From Rhizopus sp. PT2906 (taxonomy: Eukaryota > Mucoromycota > Mucoromycetes > Mucorales > Rhizopodaceae): a stretch of DNA of 54,859 nt. The DNA lies in assembly GCA_025529335.1 (NCBI GenBank), contig JAMYHX010000288.1, forward strand, positions 1 through 54,859. The letters run 5' to 3'. Both the position numbers and the translations under genes were made by a program. Each line of letters begins with the position of its first letter. Position 1 is the stretch's first letter. A model generated the notes under the pieces. The model was not told the DNA's origin and searched no databases. It saw only the letters and a list, made by a program, of their open reading frames with translations. Shown in pieces: positions 35,801 through 48,552 of the stretch.

Positions 35801-36760
35801 AATCAAAAGAGCTTACAAGTTGCAATGACTTTTGTTTGTTTCTTAAATCAATCAACTTTTGCTGCATTTCATAGAGTTGCTTCTCGCCTACGGCTTCTTG
35901 AGTCTTTTCGAGCAGTTGAGGAGGTGTTAACTAGAAGATGATTAAACACTAGGTCTCTTTTATAGTTATAGACTTACTTCAGCAAACTCTGCAACACGGT
36001 CCTGAGGCAAAAATTGACTATATGAAATATAGATGTAAGCAATATATCATTTTCATCAATCAAAAAAAGGGGGTTACCATAAATTGTCTACTTGAATATT
36101 CAAGCTATGAACAATATTCAAGACTTCCTTGTAAGTCGTGCTTTTGCCTATCATAATTTTTAATATAAAGAACCCTGACTTGTATATTATTTACCATTCA
36201 CTTTCCAAACTGTCGAATTGCTTGATTTCTTAAAGCTTCTTTGAATGACAATATTTCGATCATTGACTTTTTTCAATTCAATAGAGATCGTAGCTTCATC
36301 TTGACCTGTCTTTACAAACTCTTGAATGTTTTTAGCTCTTCCAAGTAATGCAGGTGCACCACCAAGGCCCAAAGCGATAGCGCAGACAATGGTAGACTTT
36401 CCTGTACCGTTGGGGCCAATGATCATATTCATTTGAGGATCAGGAAACACTTCACAATAATCATACGTGACAAAATTAGTGAGTGTGATCTTTACGATAG
36501 AACCCTCTACAAAACTTTAAACAGAGAGTTAGTATTATCTTAATATTGTAATAGTCAACATACCCGTCTTCTTCATCAATGGGTAAAGCGATATCATTAT
36601 GTTCAATAAGACTAGGAGTTGTGTTGGTTGTCAAAATTTCCTCTAAGTCATCTTCTTCGCTTGGACTACTGTCATCTTCTAGCCTTTGACGCTTTATGGA
36701 AGCACGATCTTCCTCTTCTTCTTCTTGATCTTGATGTCTTTTTGTTGATCCCGCAACCAT
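32845..36760 (-). CDS. smc5: SMC5, SMC5/6 complex ATPase
   Basis: Twelve exons, 1117 aa: 36760-36564, 36514-36195, 36147-36078, 36017-35978, 35930-35817, 35764-35514, 35465-35354, 35295-35134, 35085-34964, 34918-34702, 34646-34238, 34184-32845. All phases close and the length is typical. After an acidic N-tail (EEEEEDRASIKRQR) comes IKITLTNFVTYDYCEVFPDP, Walker A GPNGTGKST near residue 100, and the SMC5 hallmark QFLPQDRVAEFA. Two long coiled-coil arms flank a hinge region (FKAYNWLKEHR to YYNVRPNKYRHG). The C-terminal head has the signature QSGGERSVST and Walker B VVDEINQGMD. SMC5/6 resolves recombination intermediates and restrains extrachromosomal DNA. Confidence 0.95.
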
Positions 36761-37289
36761 TAATTAATAATAAAAAGAAAAAAAATTGGTACCTCATCCT
36801 TTTTATCGCGTTTCAACTCCGCTAAAAGCCAAAAGGAGATTTAACAGGTATCTCTTTATTCCTCTTTAATTAACACAAAAGAAAGACAATGCTCACGTAT
36901 TGGACATTACCTTATCAAATGAGAGAAAGGGAGGAAGAGAAACAAAGAGACATAGAATATGAATAGTGACAAGATGATAAATACTTGATTATAGACCCTC
37001 CGCAGACACTCGCTCTTCTTACTGCAGCCATACACAAGCATGAATATCTGCATCAAGACAGGATGATGCGATGCGTATACAGAGTTTATCTGCAACTAAA
37101 TATACGCCTCAAACCATAGATGCATCTACACCAGTGAAATGTGCTGTATATTTTATAATGATGACGTTATCAGATCGTCTTTCTCCAATGACAAGCGTGG
37201 ACAATGATATGGGTATCGACTTGACGTAAAGAAGATAGAAGCTTCATTCTTTTTCTTTTTATTATTTGTTCAAACCAATAAACGCCTGT
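36761..37289. promoter_or_regulatory. divergent promoter region between SMC5 and the GMC oxidoreductase
   Basis: About 530 bases between two divergent starts. Nothing coding was recognised. AT-rich DNA next to SMC5 gives way to mixed sequence, then a T-rich run immediately before the oxidoreductase ATG. Confidence 0.4.
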
Positions 37290-39263
37290 ATGCGATTCTG
37301 GAAGATATCTACACTAATTTTATTGGCAGCCAAGAGTATCCATGGCCAATATGAACAAGTATATGACTATATCATCTGTGGTGGTGGTGTATCTGGTCTC
37401 ACTGTAGCTAGTCGATTAAGTGACAACCCTAATGTCCGTATATTAGTGATTGAAGCAGGACCCATCGTAGAGGATGAGTTTTCGATTTATGCACCTGCCA
37501 TGTAAACATAAGATATAGAAATGACATACGTATCTAACTCGAATAAGGTACGGTAAAGTGATTGGGTCTGACCTCTGCCCAAACCTTCCTACTGTTCCGC
37601 AACAGCATATGGAAAATCGAACGATGCAGATCCCAGCTGCTCAATTGATGGGTGGCACAAGTGCATTCAATGGTTTAGTTTGGGTAATTGATCATTTCTA
37701 TAACCTCCCTGACATACACTCAACCATATAAACTAGGCTCGTGCTAATCTAAAGGACTATGATGCTTGGGAAGAACTTGGCAACCCTGGATGGAACGGCG
37801 CACAGCTATTTGAATACTTTAAGCGCGCCGAAAGATTCAATCCACCTACTGAGGATCAAATTCGGTATGGTGCTCGTTACCAACCGGATCTTCATGGAAC
37901 AAACGGACGACTACACGTGAGTTTCACCAACTATGAACTTCCTCAATCGGGTAAATGGAACGTTTCGATGGACGAACTAGGGTTTGAAGTCTCTCCTGAC
38001 CTGATGAATGGCACAATTCATGGTTTTTATGCAACGGTGCCCAACACGCTCAATCCAAGAACGATGCGTCGAGAGGATGCATACGAAGGATACATTGCAC
38101 CATTCAAAGGAAGAGATAATTTGTCCATTATGGAAAATCAGACAGTAAGCCGTGTGTTATTAGAAAAGAACAATGCGACAGGCAAATTAGTAGCAGTGGG
38201 TGTAGAATATGTTCCGTCGAATGTAAATCAAAGTCACAAAACGGTTATAAAGGCGCGACGAGAGGTCATTCTATCATCTGGCACGTTTGGTTCTGCCAAA
38301 CTATTACAACTCTCAGGTATTGGACCCAAACAAGTACTTGAACGAGCAGGAGTAGATGTCTTGTTGGATCTACCTGGTGTTGGATCCAATCTGCAAGACC
38401 ATGTCCATGGGGTGGCTGTGTCCTATACAAACATTACAGGTTACACAACTGATAGCGTTTCCATAAACCAAACATTGGCTGAAGAGCAGAAAAAGGTATA
38501 TGAGGAAAACAAGACGGGACTTTGGACGGTATCTCCCAACAATCTTGCCTATCCTTCAGTCCAACAACTATTCAAAGATACATGGCTACAATCTGGGAAA
38601 CATGTGGCGTCCCTTATTCTTAATTCGACCGAGACATGGGTAGATTATTACGCAAAGACAGGTGCATGTCATCCAGAGCTGCTCAGACGGCAGTACGAGA
38701 TCATTGCATCTCGTTATCAACAAGAACATGTTGCGCCTATTGAAATTAATTTTTCACCAGGTTATGGTGGCATGAAAGAAGATATTGATCTTGAACATTA
38801 CAAGTATCAGACAGTGAATCATATTCTCTATGTTCCTCTTAGTCGAGGTTATTTTCATATTCAGTCTACAGACGTTCAAGACAATGGAGTGATCGACCCT
38901 CAGTATTATTCTCATCCACTCGATTTGGATATTCACCTTATCTCTGCTCGATATGGTCAACGTGTCCTTACATCCCGTGGACTGGGAGATATTAATCAAG
39001 GTAATATTGAACCTAAAAATGGAAAGAGTGATGAAGAATTGAAAAAATGGTTGATACACAATGTTCGTTCTGATTGGCATCCTGTTGGTACATGTTCAAT
39101 GTTGCCTAGACAACTAAATGGAGTGGTTGACAGTGAATTGAGAGTGTATGGAACAAGTCATCTAAGAGTAATAGATGCATCTATTATTCCATTGCATATT
39201 TCTACGCACATTATGCAAACCGTGTATGGCATAGCTGAAAAGGCAGCTGACTTAATTATGTAA
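37290..39263 (+). CDS. secreted GMC-family FAD oxidoreductase
   Basis: Three exons, 624 aa: 37290-37501, 37548-37683, 37737-39263. A signal peptide (MRFWKISTLILLAAKSIHG) is followed by the ADP-binding motif CGGGVSGLTVASRL. GMC signature 1 lies around QLMGGTSAFNGLVW, and signature 2 reads SSGTFGSAKLLQLSGIGP. The C-terminus has DWHPVGTCSMLP with the catalytic His, and THIMQTVYGIAEKA in place of the second His/Asn site. The family includes aryl-alcohol, glucose and methanol oxidases and cellobiose dehydrogenase flavodomains. The signal peptide and many N-x-S/T sites suggest secretion and glycosylation, with peroxide or quinone as acceptor chemistry. The substrate is not readable. Confidence 0.9.
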
Positions 39264-39564
39264 ATATTTATGATTGATCTACAAACCATCAAAGAAAAAA
39301 AAGATGTTGAAACGTGTTTAGATTTTTAAATAAGTTTAAATTTAAATTACACAAAAAGAGATGAAACAGATATTTCTTTTTTATTTTTATTTTTATTTGT
39401 GTTGAACAATAATAAAGTGTTTGAAGAAAACATAGAAAATACAAAGAAAAGAGAGATTTATTTTATCATCTTGCATAAACACTTTTTATAAAAAGGGGGG
39501 CGCGTGTGTGTGTGCGATAGAATACCTTTTTTTCCCCCTTCTTCCCTTTCTTTCTATTTTAAAG
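39264..39564. promoter_or_regulatory. spacer and promoter of the Ca2+-ATPase gene
   Basis: A TATA-like box (TTTATAAAAAGGG, about 39484-39499) followed by a G run and GT repeats, then a pyrimidine-rich leader to the ATG. This is the clearest core promoter in the window. Confidence 0.5.
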
Positions 39565-42500
39565 ATGGCAGAAATAACAGAAGATACAAAGACGCCTCTT
39601 CTTTATTCGAATGATGTGAACAAGAAACATTTTTCAGTAACAAAAGATAATCTAAGTCAATTGGTCGAACATCCTTCTTTACTGTCATCTTTTGGTGGTA
39701 CTTCTGGTCTCTGTCAAGTCCTTCAGGTGGATCCTACTGTCGGTTTATTACCTGATGAATCATTCAATCCAAACTATGGTATCGTCCCACAAGAAAATCA
39801 TGCTCCCTTTGTAGATCGTAAAGCCATCTTTGGTGTGAATGAAATACCCGAGGCTCCCGTGAAGACTATCTGGCAATTGATTTGGGCTGCTTATAATGAT
39901 CAAACACTCAGTAAGTATAGAATAATAATTGAATATCGAAAGGTGGCTCTAATTGATTAAGTCATGTTGACCGTCGCTGCTATCGTATCTCTCTGTGTTG
40001 GTATCTGGGAGGATAATTCAGATAGTCATCCTGCTGATGAACCCAAAGTCGGATGGTACATTCACCTTTAAAAAAAAATTTTTTTTCTTCTCTTATCCTA
40101 ACCTTTTCCCAAACAGGGTAGATGGTGTAGCCATTCTTGGTGCTGTCGCCGTTGTTGTGGTCACAAGTAAGCAATATGCTTTATAAATGTGATAAAATAT
40201 TTTAATATTTCTAAATAGATGCAATCAACGACTATGAGAAGGAAAAACAATTTAGGAAATTAAACGCAAAAAAGGAAGATAGACCAGTCAAAGTCTTACG
40301 AGGTGGATTAGCTCAGCAGATTCATATTCAGGATGTTGTCGTAGGTGACATTATGTTTATTGAACCGGGTGATCTTTTGAATGTCGATTGTATTTATGTT
40401 GAAGGGTAAAAAAAAAATGAAATCACAACAGGTGAGAGGCATAACACATTATCTATTAGTCATAACCTTCGATGTGATGAATCTGCTGCAACCGGTGAAT
40501 CAAATCCTGTCAAGAAGAATGAATATACAAAGGGTGATTGCATCATCATCAGTGGTTCTAAAGTGCTTCAAGGTGTCGCCAAGGTTCTTGTCATTGCTGT
40601 TGGCGAGAACTCATTTTATGGTAGAGCCATGATGGTAAGTACAATGGTGTACACAAAATGCATTAGGCTTAACCTTATTTTAGTTAATGCGTAACTCTGA
40701 AGAAGAGGCCACGCCTTTGCAACTCAAGCTCAATGTTCTCGCTGACCAAATTGGAAAATTTGGATTTCTGGCTGCTGGTTTGATGTTCATGTGAGTAATT
40801 ACAAACAAGAAAGCGCTTATGCTAATATGGTAATTAGTGTCCTGTTGTTTAAAATGCTTGTTCTGAGCTATATGAATCATCACTGGATTTCTATGAATGA
40901 ACTGTTAACGACACTCATCAGTATCGTCATTCAAGCCATTACGGTCATCGTCGTGGCCGTACCTGAAGGCTTGCCTATGGCTGTCACCTTGGCTTTAGCC
41001 TTTGCAACTACTGAGATGCTCAAGGATAACAATCTGGTTAGACACTTATCTGCCTGGTAAGACATCAATATTAATTCACTCATTTACATCCTAACACAGT
41101 CTTGTCATAGTGAGACTATGGGTAATGCTACTGCCGTATGTTCTGATAAAACGGGCACCTTGACCGAAAACAAAATGACAGTTGTCAGTGCTTCTATAGC
41201 TGAAAAACAGTTCACCAGGGCTCATGATATGCAACGATGGCGATACCAAGTGAATCCTTTGGCCTTAGATTTGACCATTGAAGCCATTTCAGTCAATTCA
41301 ACCGCATTCGAAGGCAAGGACGGAGAAGGGCAAATCAAGTTCATTGGATCGACTACAGAATGTGCCATGATCAAATTTGCCCGTAAGCTCGGATACTCTT
41401 ACCAAGACCATCGCGCTGCCTCTCGTTCCGCTCTGATTTATCCCTTTAGTTCCACTGTGAAGAGTATGACGACCGTAATTGAAGTGAATGATTGTAACGC
41501 TCGTTCCCCCGGCCGCTCTCAATACCGTGTGTACACCAAGGGTGCTGCTGAAACCATCATCAAGGCTTGCACACACTATATGGACATCAAGGGGCAAGTC
41601 AGACCTATTGAAAGTCACATTCGCGTCGAACAGGAAATGTTGGTGAATGCCTATGCTGAACGCTCTTTGAGAACACTTGCTATCGCTTACCGTGACGTCG
41701 ATCAAGCTACTTTCCTTTCGTTCAGCCCTGATGATGCTCCTATTCATAATCTCGTCTTACTCGGTATCGTCGGTATTCAAGACCAACTTCGTCCTGGTGT
41801 CGTCGAATCTGTCCAAGCCTTCCGTCGTGCTGGTGTCTTTGTTCGTATGATCACAGGTGACAATTTGGAAACAGCAAAAGCCATCGCCAAAGAATGTGGC
41901 ATCCTTACACCCGGTGGTATAGCCATGACCGGCCCTGAATTCCGTGCTCTCAACCCACGCCAGCAATACGAAGTCATCCCTCGTCTTCAAGTCCTTGCTC
42001 GTTCATCGCCTATCGACAAAACCATCGTCGTTTCTCGTCTTCAGGAACGTAATGAAGTGGTGGCCATGACAGGTGATGGTACAAACGATGGCCCTGCTCT
42101 CAAATTGGCTAATGTTGGATTCGCCATGGGTATCGCCGGTACAGAGGTCGCCAAAGAAGCGTCTGATATCATCCTCATGGACGACAACTTCAACTCTATC
42201 CTCCAAGCTCTCAAATGGGGCCGTGCCGTGAATGATGGTGTCCGCAAGTTCTTGACCTTCCAACTCACTGTCAACATTGCTGCTGTAGTCTTATCCTTTA
42301 TCAGTGCTGTTGTCTCTGAAAAGTCTGAAAGTATTCTCAGTGCTGTCCAATTACTTTGGGTCAACATGATCATGGATACATTTGCTGCCTTGGCTCTTGC
42401 TACCGAACCCTTGACAGATGATCTGGTGAAACGTAAGCCCCTCCGCAAGGATAGCAGCTTGATCAACTGGCGTATGAGCCGTATGATTTTTGGTCAAGCC

Positions 42501-43004
42501 TTCTTCCAGATCGCTGTCAATATCATCCTCATGTTCCATGGTCCCGCCCTTTTTGGCCTCGATCCTTCTGACACCAAGGTTCTTCGCACCATGGTCTTTA
42601 ACGTCTTTGTCTTCTTGCAAGTCTTTAACGAACTTAACTGTCGTCGCATCGATGATCGTCTCAACATTCTTCGTGGTATTACTCATGATCATCTTTTCCT
42701 CATTATCCAAGGTTTTGTTGTCATCAGCCAAGTCATCATCGTTCAGTACGGTGGCTTGGCCTTCAAGACAGCTCCCCTCTCTCTCTCTCAATGGTTGATC
42801 ACAATTGGTATCGGCTCACTCTCTATTCCAGCAGGTACCTTCATCCGTCTCTTGCCTAACCGTCTGCCTTGTTTTTGGAGTGAGAACAATGATGATGAAT
42901 TCAACCACGAAATCAGTTATTCTCGTCTTTACTGGGAAAGTGCTGTACAACATGTCATGAAGGATGTTCAAAACAAGAAAGCCGTCCATGAATACAAATT
43001 TTAA
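39565..43004 (+). CDS. PMC1-type P2B calcium-transporting ATPase
   Basis: Eight exons, 1023 aa: 39565-39910, 39962-40055, 40117-40166, 40219-40405, 40460-40634, 40684-40790, 40838-41056, 41111-43004. All phases close. Visible P-type features are the actuator-domain TGES motif (SAATGESNPV), the VAVPEGLPMAVTLALAFAT helix 4 motif, phosphorylation site CSDKTGT (Asp405), MTGDGTNDGPALKLA, and the last membrane helices starting VQLLWVNMIMDTFAALALAT. N-terminal GLCQVLQVDPTVGLLPDE and the overall plan match vacuolar or plasma-membrane Ca2+ pumps of the PMCA type. No long calmodulin-binding C-tail is present, as in yeast Pmc1, so control may sit at the N-terminus. It exports cytosolic Ca2+ into the vacuole or out of the cell. 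Confidence 0.95.
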
Positions 43005-43175
43005 TTAGTTTTGAATTAGACTTCCCTTCAACAAAAACAAAACTTGTTATTATTTATGTGTATATTCCCCTCCCCCTTTTTTTATCCCATATATATCCAT
43101 ATATTTATAAATATACTTCGTTTGATTAAAGTATGTGTTTATTCATTTAAATTACAAAACCATATGTGCTTTCTA
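43005..43175. terminator. convergent 3' spacer
   Basis: AT-rich spacer between the converging Ca2+-ATPase and eIF3d genes, with T-rich and TA-rich runs. Nothing else was seen. Confidence 0.35.
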
Positions 43176-44999
43176 TTACTTTTCTTCAGTTGGTTGAGCC
43201 TCTTCCTCTACTTCTTCTTCTTCTTCTTCGTCTTCGGCTTCCTCTTCATCATCAAAAGCCAAGTCATCTTCAGAAGGAACGAGATAGACACGAAGGATAG
43301 GTCTATTGGGATCCTTCATCATGATATAGGTGCCTTCAGGCAACTGCAAGCACATATCGACAACAGCCTTGACGATACCCCATCCGTTGGTCAATGACAG
43401 ATTCATCTGAGCAGCGAAATCACGAGGCTTATATGCTTGAGTACCGAGGATGACGTGACGTGAGTTATCCTTGGGATTGGTACGAGCGACATAACCAAGC
43501 TTGAGCTGATCGGCGTCGGCAAGGATGGCCTGAACGGCCCATCGAGCCAATTTGGCTGCGTTGTTTCTCATTTCGGTCGCCACGACAGCACCACGTTGTG
43601 AGTCCAAGCTCTTCTTCCAGGGCAAGGCACCACCAGATCCTTGAGCGGTAGGATCAAACTCGTTAAGCGCACGAATAGTGATATAGTTTGTGTTGTTGCC
43701 CATCTTCACAGCAGCGTCAACTTCAGTACGAACCAACATTTCAATCTTTTCTGCATCTTCTTCATCATTACTCATATCAAACAACTTGTAACGGTAGCCG
43801 CATGAGGCCAAATCTTTCTCTGTTTCGGGTGTGGCGAATGGATTGGGATTATCAAATTTGATAGAACTCTCCTTGCTGAGAACCTGTCTTGAGAAGTTTT
43901 GGTTGATATAGGTGGCTTCGTTGCAAAGTGCAGACCATGAGTTGATCATGTCCTTGTCACTTTCGACTGGAGGATCAAATGAGTTTTCATTGACTGTCAC
44001 GAAATCGGCAGCACTGCCAGGTCGCTTGTCGAGGATGACCTTGCCATCTTCTGTCTTCTTGACAATTACGTCCCAGGGATAAACCGTACGGGGAGCACAC
44101 ATCAAGAGGGCAAGTACGACATCTGTAGCGAACACCTTGGCCTTGTTTTCTTGAATCTGCTTTTGAATCACAGGGTCTTCGGCTGTCATTGAGTCATATT
44201 TGACACGTTCGATGTGTTGCAATGGCTTTTCGTTCTTGGTATTGACACGATCATATGCTTTATCATACATATTGACGAAACCATATGAAGCACTAACAAT
44301 ACAGTAAGCTTCTCTCCTTCTTATACACACAAACACTTACATTTCAGTAGCGGGGGGAATAGCAAAGTTCAATTTGCTTAAACGACTAAATTCAATTTCA
44401 TCCAACACTTTCCAATCAGGTCCGATTGTAATGGAAGCATTACGAACACGTTGAGGCTTGTCGTAATCTTTGAATCCATAACGTTTCTTTTGTTGGGCGT
44501 ACTTGGAAGCAGTAGCAGCATTGCCAGCACGTTGGCCGGTGGCACGAGTTTGTTTGGTGGGTTGAGTGCGAACATTGCGAGGAGTAACGGCCTTCAAGGC
44601 TTGCTTCTTGGTGGCTGTGGAACGGTTATCGACAACAGCAAAAGAAGATTCGTCTTCATTGTGGAAGTAAGCAAAAGCAGAAGCAAATGAAGCACCATAG
44701 GCTTGTGGTTGTTCTATTTAAAAAAGTTTTAGTCTCCACAGTTTTGGTCTATAATATATCAAACCTTTGTTGAAACGATTGAATCCGGTTCTGCCTTGAC
44801 GAGTAGTTTCTCGGTTATCTTGCTTTTGGCCTTCAGGATTGGTCCAATCGGCTACACGGCCCAACTTGTCTCCCTTACTGTAAGGTGCATAAGGAATATC
44901 TTTGAACTGATCAGGAACGAGATCAGAAGCAGGTCCCCACCCGCCTTCGTAATCGAAAATAGAAGGGAGTTGAAAATGAGGTTTGGTTGAATTGGCCAT
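43176..44999 (-). CDS. eif3d: eukaryotic translation initiation factor 3 subunit D
   Basis: Three exons, 574 aa: 44999-44765, 44713-44341, 44292-43176. The N-terminus MANSTKPHFQLPSIFDYEGG and WGPASDLVPDQFKDIPYAPY is typical of eIF3d. The basic linker (RNVRTQPTKQTRATGQRAG) and the cap-binding core follow, including VLDEIEFSRLSKLNF, YGFVNMYDKAYDR, ATDVVLALLMCAPRTVYPWD, IVKAVVDMCLQLPEGTYIMMK and an acidic C-tail. eIF3d binds mRNA caps in specialised initiation and sits on the 43S complex in the cytoplasm. A possible 5'-UTR intron with a GTAAGA donor begins near 45051 on the minus strand; the reading frame upstream of the Met is open but is probably leader. Confidence 0.96.
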
Positions 45000-45123
45000 G
45001 TTAAAGAGAGAAAAGAAAGTTAAAAAAAAAACTTCAGAAAAATTGTTCTTACCTGAGAAGCCAGTCACCTTTTTACCTTTTTTTTTTCCCTTTGCCTCTT
45101 CTCCAACCCTTTCCACTTCTTGA
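45000..45123. promoter_or_regulatory. 124-nt shared spacer of two divergent genes
   Basis: The start codons of eIF3d (minus) and the small coiled-coil gene (plus) lie only 124 nt apart, so both must use overlapping promoter elements. The spacer is pyrimidine-rich on the plus strand at 45071-45120 and A-rich near 45018-45030. Confidence 0.5.
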
Positions 45124-45484
45124 ATGGCTGAATCATTACCACAAAGTATACAATCTTTATTTGGCCCTATTGTGCTTGAAATAGACCAAGCTATTACATC
45201 TGTTCAAGTTAGCCAAAAGGAATTGAGTCAAGAAATGGATAAATTGACTTCAGGTATATAAAAGTCTACATGATTTTATTACTACATTCAAACAAAACAA
45301 GTGGCGGATCCAACCATTAAGGATAGACTTGGAACAGTTTTCTGGTATTGCAGAGCCTCCTAAACTTCAGTCATGTTTAGACAAGTTGATGGAGTCAAAA
45401 AAGAGATTGAACTCAAGTAGTGCATTGATGCAACAAATTACTGAGCGTGTAGAAAGAATTCAAAGCAAATTATCAAAAAAGTAA
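45124..45484 (+). CDS. small SNAPIN/BORC-like coiled-coil protein
   Basis: Two exons, 95 aa: 45124-45253 and 45327-45484. Almost the whole chain is predicted amphipathic coiled coil: AITSVQVSQKELSQEMDKL in the first half, and KLQSCLDKLMESKKRLNSSS plus QITERVERIQSKLSKK in the second. Size, helical pattern and the basic Lys-rich end recall SNAPIN and small BLOC-1/BORC subunits that link lysosomes or endosomes to motors and fusion. The match is by pattern only; other tiny coiled-coil proteins would look alike. The exon junction falls in the middle of a helix. Confidence 0.5.
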
Positions 45485-46526
45485 AAGAAGTAGATTCGTT
45501 TTATATTACCTTTTTACTCTTTGCACAACAACTGTAAAAGTATATAATAAACAGATACCCTTAATCCTTTGATTTATGAAAATTAGGGGTAGAAATAGTA
45601 CGTTCAAGCGCCTCCCATCTTTATATATTGCTATACCTTTGTTTATTTATTCACTATAATAGTCAATGTTTATAAACGTAGTTTCTTTCATAGCAGCTCT
45701 ATAGTTAATCCTTGCATACGGAGGCAACAGAACCAGGACCACCAACACTGGAACACTCTTGCTGCATTTCATCCTTAATATCCGGTGCTGAATTGCTTGA
45801 TACAAGGCCGATTTTCAGTTCATTGTTTTATTTTTGTTCCTCTTTTAAGTGTCTGCTTTTAATGAAAGAAACTGCGATATGTCACAAATAATGAAGAAGA
45901 AAGGCGCATGTCGATAAGTTCACACTATAGGAAACTTTAAGTCCAAATCCATTGACTCCTACACATTTCTACACAAACCTCAAGGAAGTGACCAGATTTT
46001 AATTTTTTTGAGAGGTGAAATATTTAACGAGGGCAACTCGATTTAGAAATGGTAATGCTGGCAAAACGAAGACAGAGGATCTGGTTAAAGGCTTTCTATT
46101 GTTCCTTATATCTTTCAAAGTTACTGTTATATTTTTGAAAACCTTGGTGGTCAGGGTGGGATCATATAGCAAACTATCTGCGATACCATGGGCAGATGGC
46201 CACCACATCCTCTGCCTTCATTTCGCCAACATTGCCATGTTGTTGTGAAGTGCAACTGCAAGATCTGTAGTATCCACGCTATTATTCAGTGCCTAAATAC
46301 AATATCTAGAGTTGAACCCAATGTTGCTATAAGATCTGTTACACCTTAATCAAATATAGTCAACTCAGTTTAAATATCTCAGCTTCTTAATATATAATTA
46401 TAGATTGTGCTATCATCTCTTTTCTCTTCACTTTATTCTGAATAAAGATACAACACAGTCTCATCGTACTTTTACTTTGTTTAAACCTATCTTGAAAACC
46501 TAAATACAACAGATGCAAATTACATC
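45485..46526. other. 1-kb intergenic flank of the retroelement
   Basis: AT-rich DNA with no intact gene. A short broken open stretch at 45999-46248 on both strands gives no recognised product. The last 200 bases (about 46306-46511) may be a worn 5' LTR: they end AAATACAACA, as does the sequence after the element at 50357-50366, and contain an AATAAA. The rest of the match is weak. Confidence 0.35.
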
Positions 46527-48086
46527 ATGAACCAGAATCCTTACTCACTTCACACGCCTTTTCTATTAAACAATAATAGATTAATGGCTCTCGTCGACAT
46601 ATGTGCTGACATATCCTTTATTAGCAAACAAATTGTCAATAAATTTAAATTAAACGTTAACCCTACGGAAGGTCTATTATTATTAGCAGATAAGGATAAG
46701 TCATCCAAACGTTTAGGAGTAACCGATAAGATGAATGTCGGATATAAAGGACAAACAATAGTCCATGAGTTTGAAGTATTAAACATGAGCAATGAAATTG
46801 ATGCTATTTTTGGTCGTGATATCCTACCTAAGCTTGGTATTCACCTTGTTGGTGTCACCACTAACTGGGATGATAATAGAATTGTCTACGATGATTCCAT
46901 CGATGATACGGAATACATTCCGAATGTATTCAATGCAGGTACACCTGATGAACATGAGGCTCTCATATTAGCCTTACAGTCACATATCGACAAGAATCAA
47001 CGAATTGATGTTTATTCACTCTGTAATATACCTGAGGCTGTCGTTCGATTGGACACTCCAAAAGGCAAATATGTCAATGTACGACAATATCCTATTGCAA
47101 ATAATATGATGCCTATATTTGATGAAGCTGTTAAAACATGGCTTGAAAATGGGGTTATTGTACCTGCACCTCCCACTCCTTGGAATAGCCCAATTACATT
47201 CGCATCCAAGAAGGACATCAATGGTAACAAGACTGACTTCAGGCCGTGCATTGATCCTCGCAAGATTAACATGCTCCTGGAATCTGACAATTTCCCATTA
47301 CCATTAATTGATGACATATTTCACGATCTCGCCGGGTGTACTATTTTCACCTCACTTGATCTCAAAAGTGCTTTCCACAGATTGCCAATATATGAACCAC
47401 ATCAAATCAAAACTGCGTTCACTCATCGAAACAGACAATACATGTTTCGTTCGGCTCCATTTGGACTCAAGCACGTCTCTAGCCATTTTATGCGTGTGAT
47501 GAAGTTGATATTGAACGATTTACCCAACGTTCATGTCTATGTTGATGATATTGTCATTGGCACCTCTGGTAATTCCATGGAAGCACATTACGAAGCAGTC
47601 AGTGCTGTGATCGATCGTCTCACGCAGCACAACATGATTCTCAATCCTCAGAAATGTCACTTTGGCAAAAGAAGTGTTCATCTGTTGGGTTTCTGCATTT
47701 CTGCAAAAGGCAAAAGCCTGGATCCTCGCAAATTGACAAATATTGCTGAATGGCCTCGCCCTACGACTGACAAGCAAATGATGCAATGGCTCGGTACAGT
47801 CAATTATTTTCGCTCTCACATATCTCGAGCTGCTTCACTGACTGCTCCTCTTGACGCGTTACGTAATGTCGAACATATCGACGACATCAATTGGACGCAT
47901 GAATTGGAAGCACACTTCCAAAGCATAAAGAACATTCTACACTCCAATGTTGTGCTCAGTCATCCAGACACAACTCAGCCATTTTACGTCGCTACTGATG
48001 CGTCTAACTATGGTATTGGTGCGGTTCTTTTCCAGAAGTTTGATGACAATCTATCAAATGGACCTACTACCACCACCATCAGATAA
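46527..48086 (+). pseudogene. retroelement pol part 1: protease and reverse transcriptase
   Basis: The longest surviving open piece of the element, 519 codons with no gag in front. The RT palm and connection are complete by eye, including the YVDD box, but the protease active site is altered. The frame continues past the TAA at 48084 into RNase H with further stops at 48252 and 48378, so the stops are decay, not the end of the protein. Confidence 0.75.
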
Positions 48087-48552
48087 ATTGGCTTCATGGC
48101 TAGATCACTATCTAAGTCAGAGCGTAATTACTCTGCAACTCGCCGTGAACTCCTCGCCATTGTATTCGCCTTAAAGAAATTTCATAGATTTCTATACGGC
48201 AATCATTTTACATTGTATTCTGATCATAGAACTCTCATATACCTGTTCACATAGGATGAACTTAATCCAATGATGGTTGGTTGGATGGACACTTTATTGT
48301 CCTATGGTTTTGACATCGTCCATATTCCCGGTGTTCAAAACGTTTTACCCGATGCCTTATCACGTCTTTTTTCCTTCTGAAAAAGGACTGGCAGGGAGTG
48401 ATATGGATGGCAGCAAAGGAAAACGCCAAAATCTTGCTTATAAACCTAATGCACGAAAGGAACATGAGTTAAAAATGATAAAATAAAACAAAAAGGCTTT
48501 CTATGCCCAGATTCCCTCCAAGTTCAGTGATAAAAACTATATAATTCCATCG

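Noticed and set aside
41298..42798. Several long minus-strand and shifted frames over the Ca2+-ATPase last exon
   Set aside because: They are shadows of a highly coding, GC-richer exon, with no initiation context, domain or codon signal of their own.
45000..45116. N-terminal extension of eIF3d to the start at 45116
   Set aside because: The extra 39 residues are Lys/Phe-rich, contain a good GTAAGA donor, and are unlike any eIF3d N-terminus. The Met at 44999 starts the conserved sequence.
46255..46511. Firm 5' LTR for the chromovirus
   Set aside because: Only the last ten bases and a general AT-rich pattern match the candidate at 50157-50366. The similarity is too low to call a pair of LTRs.
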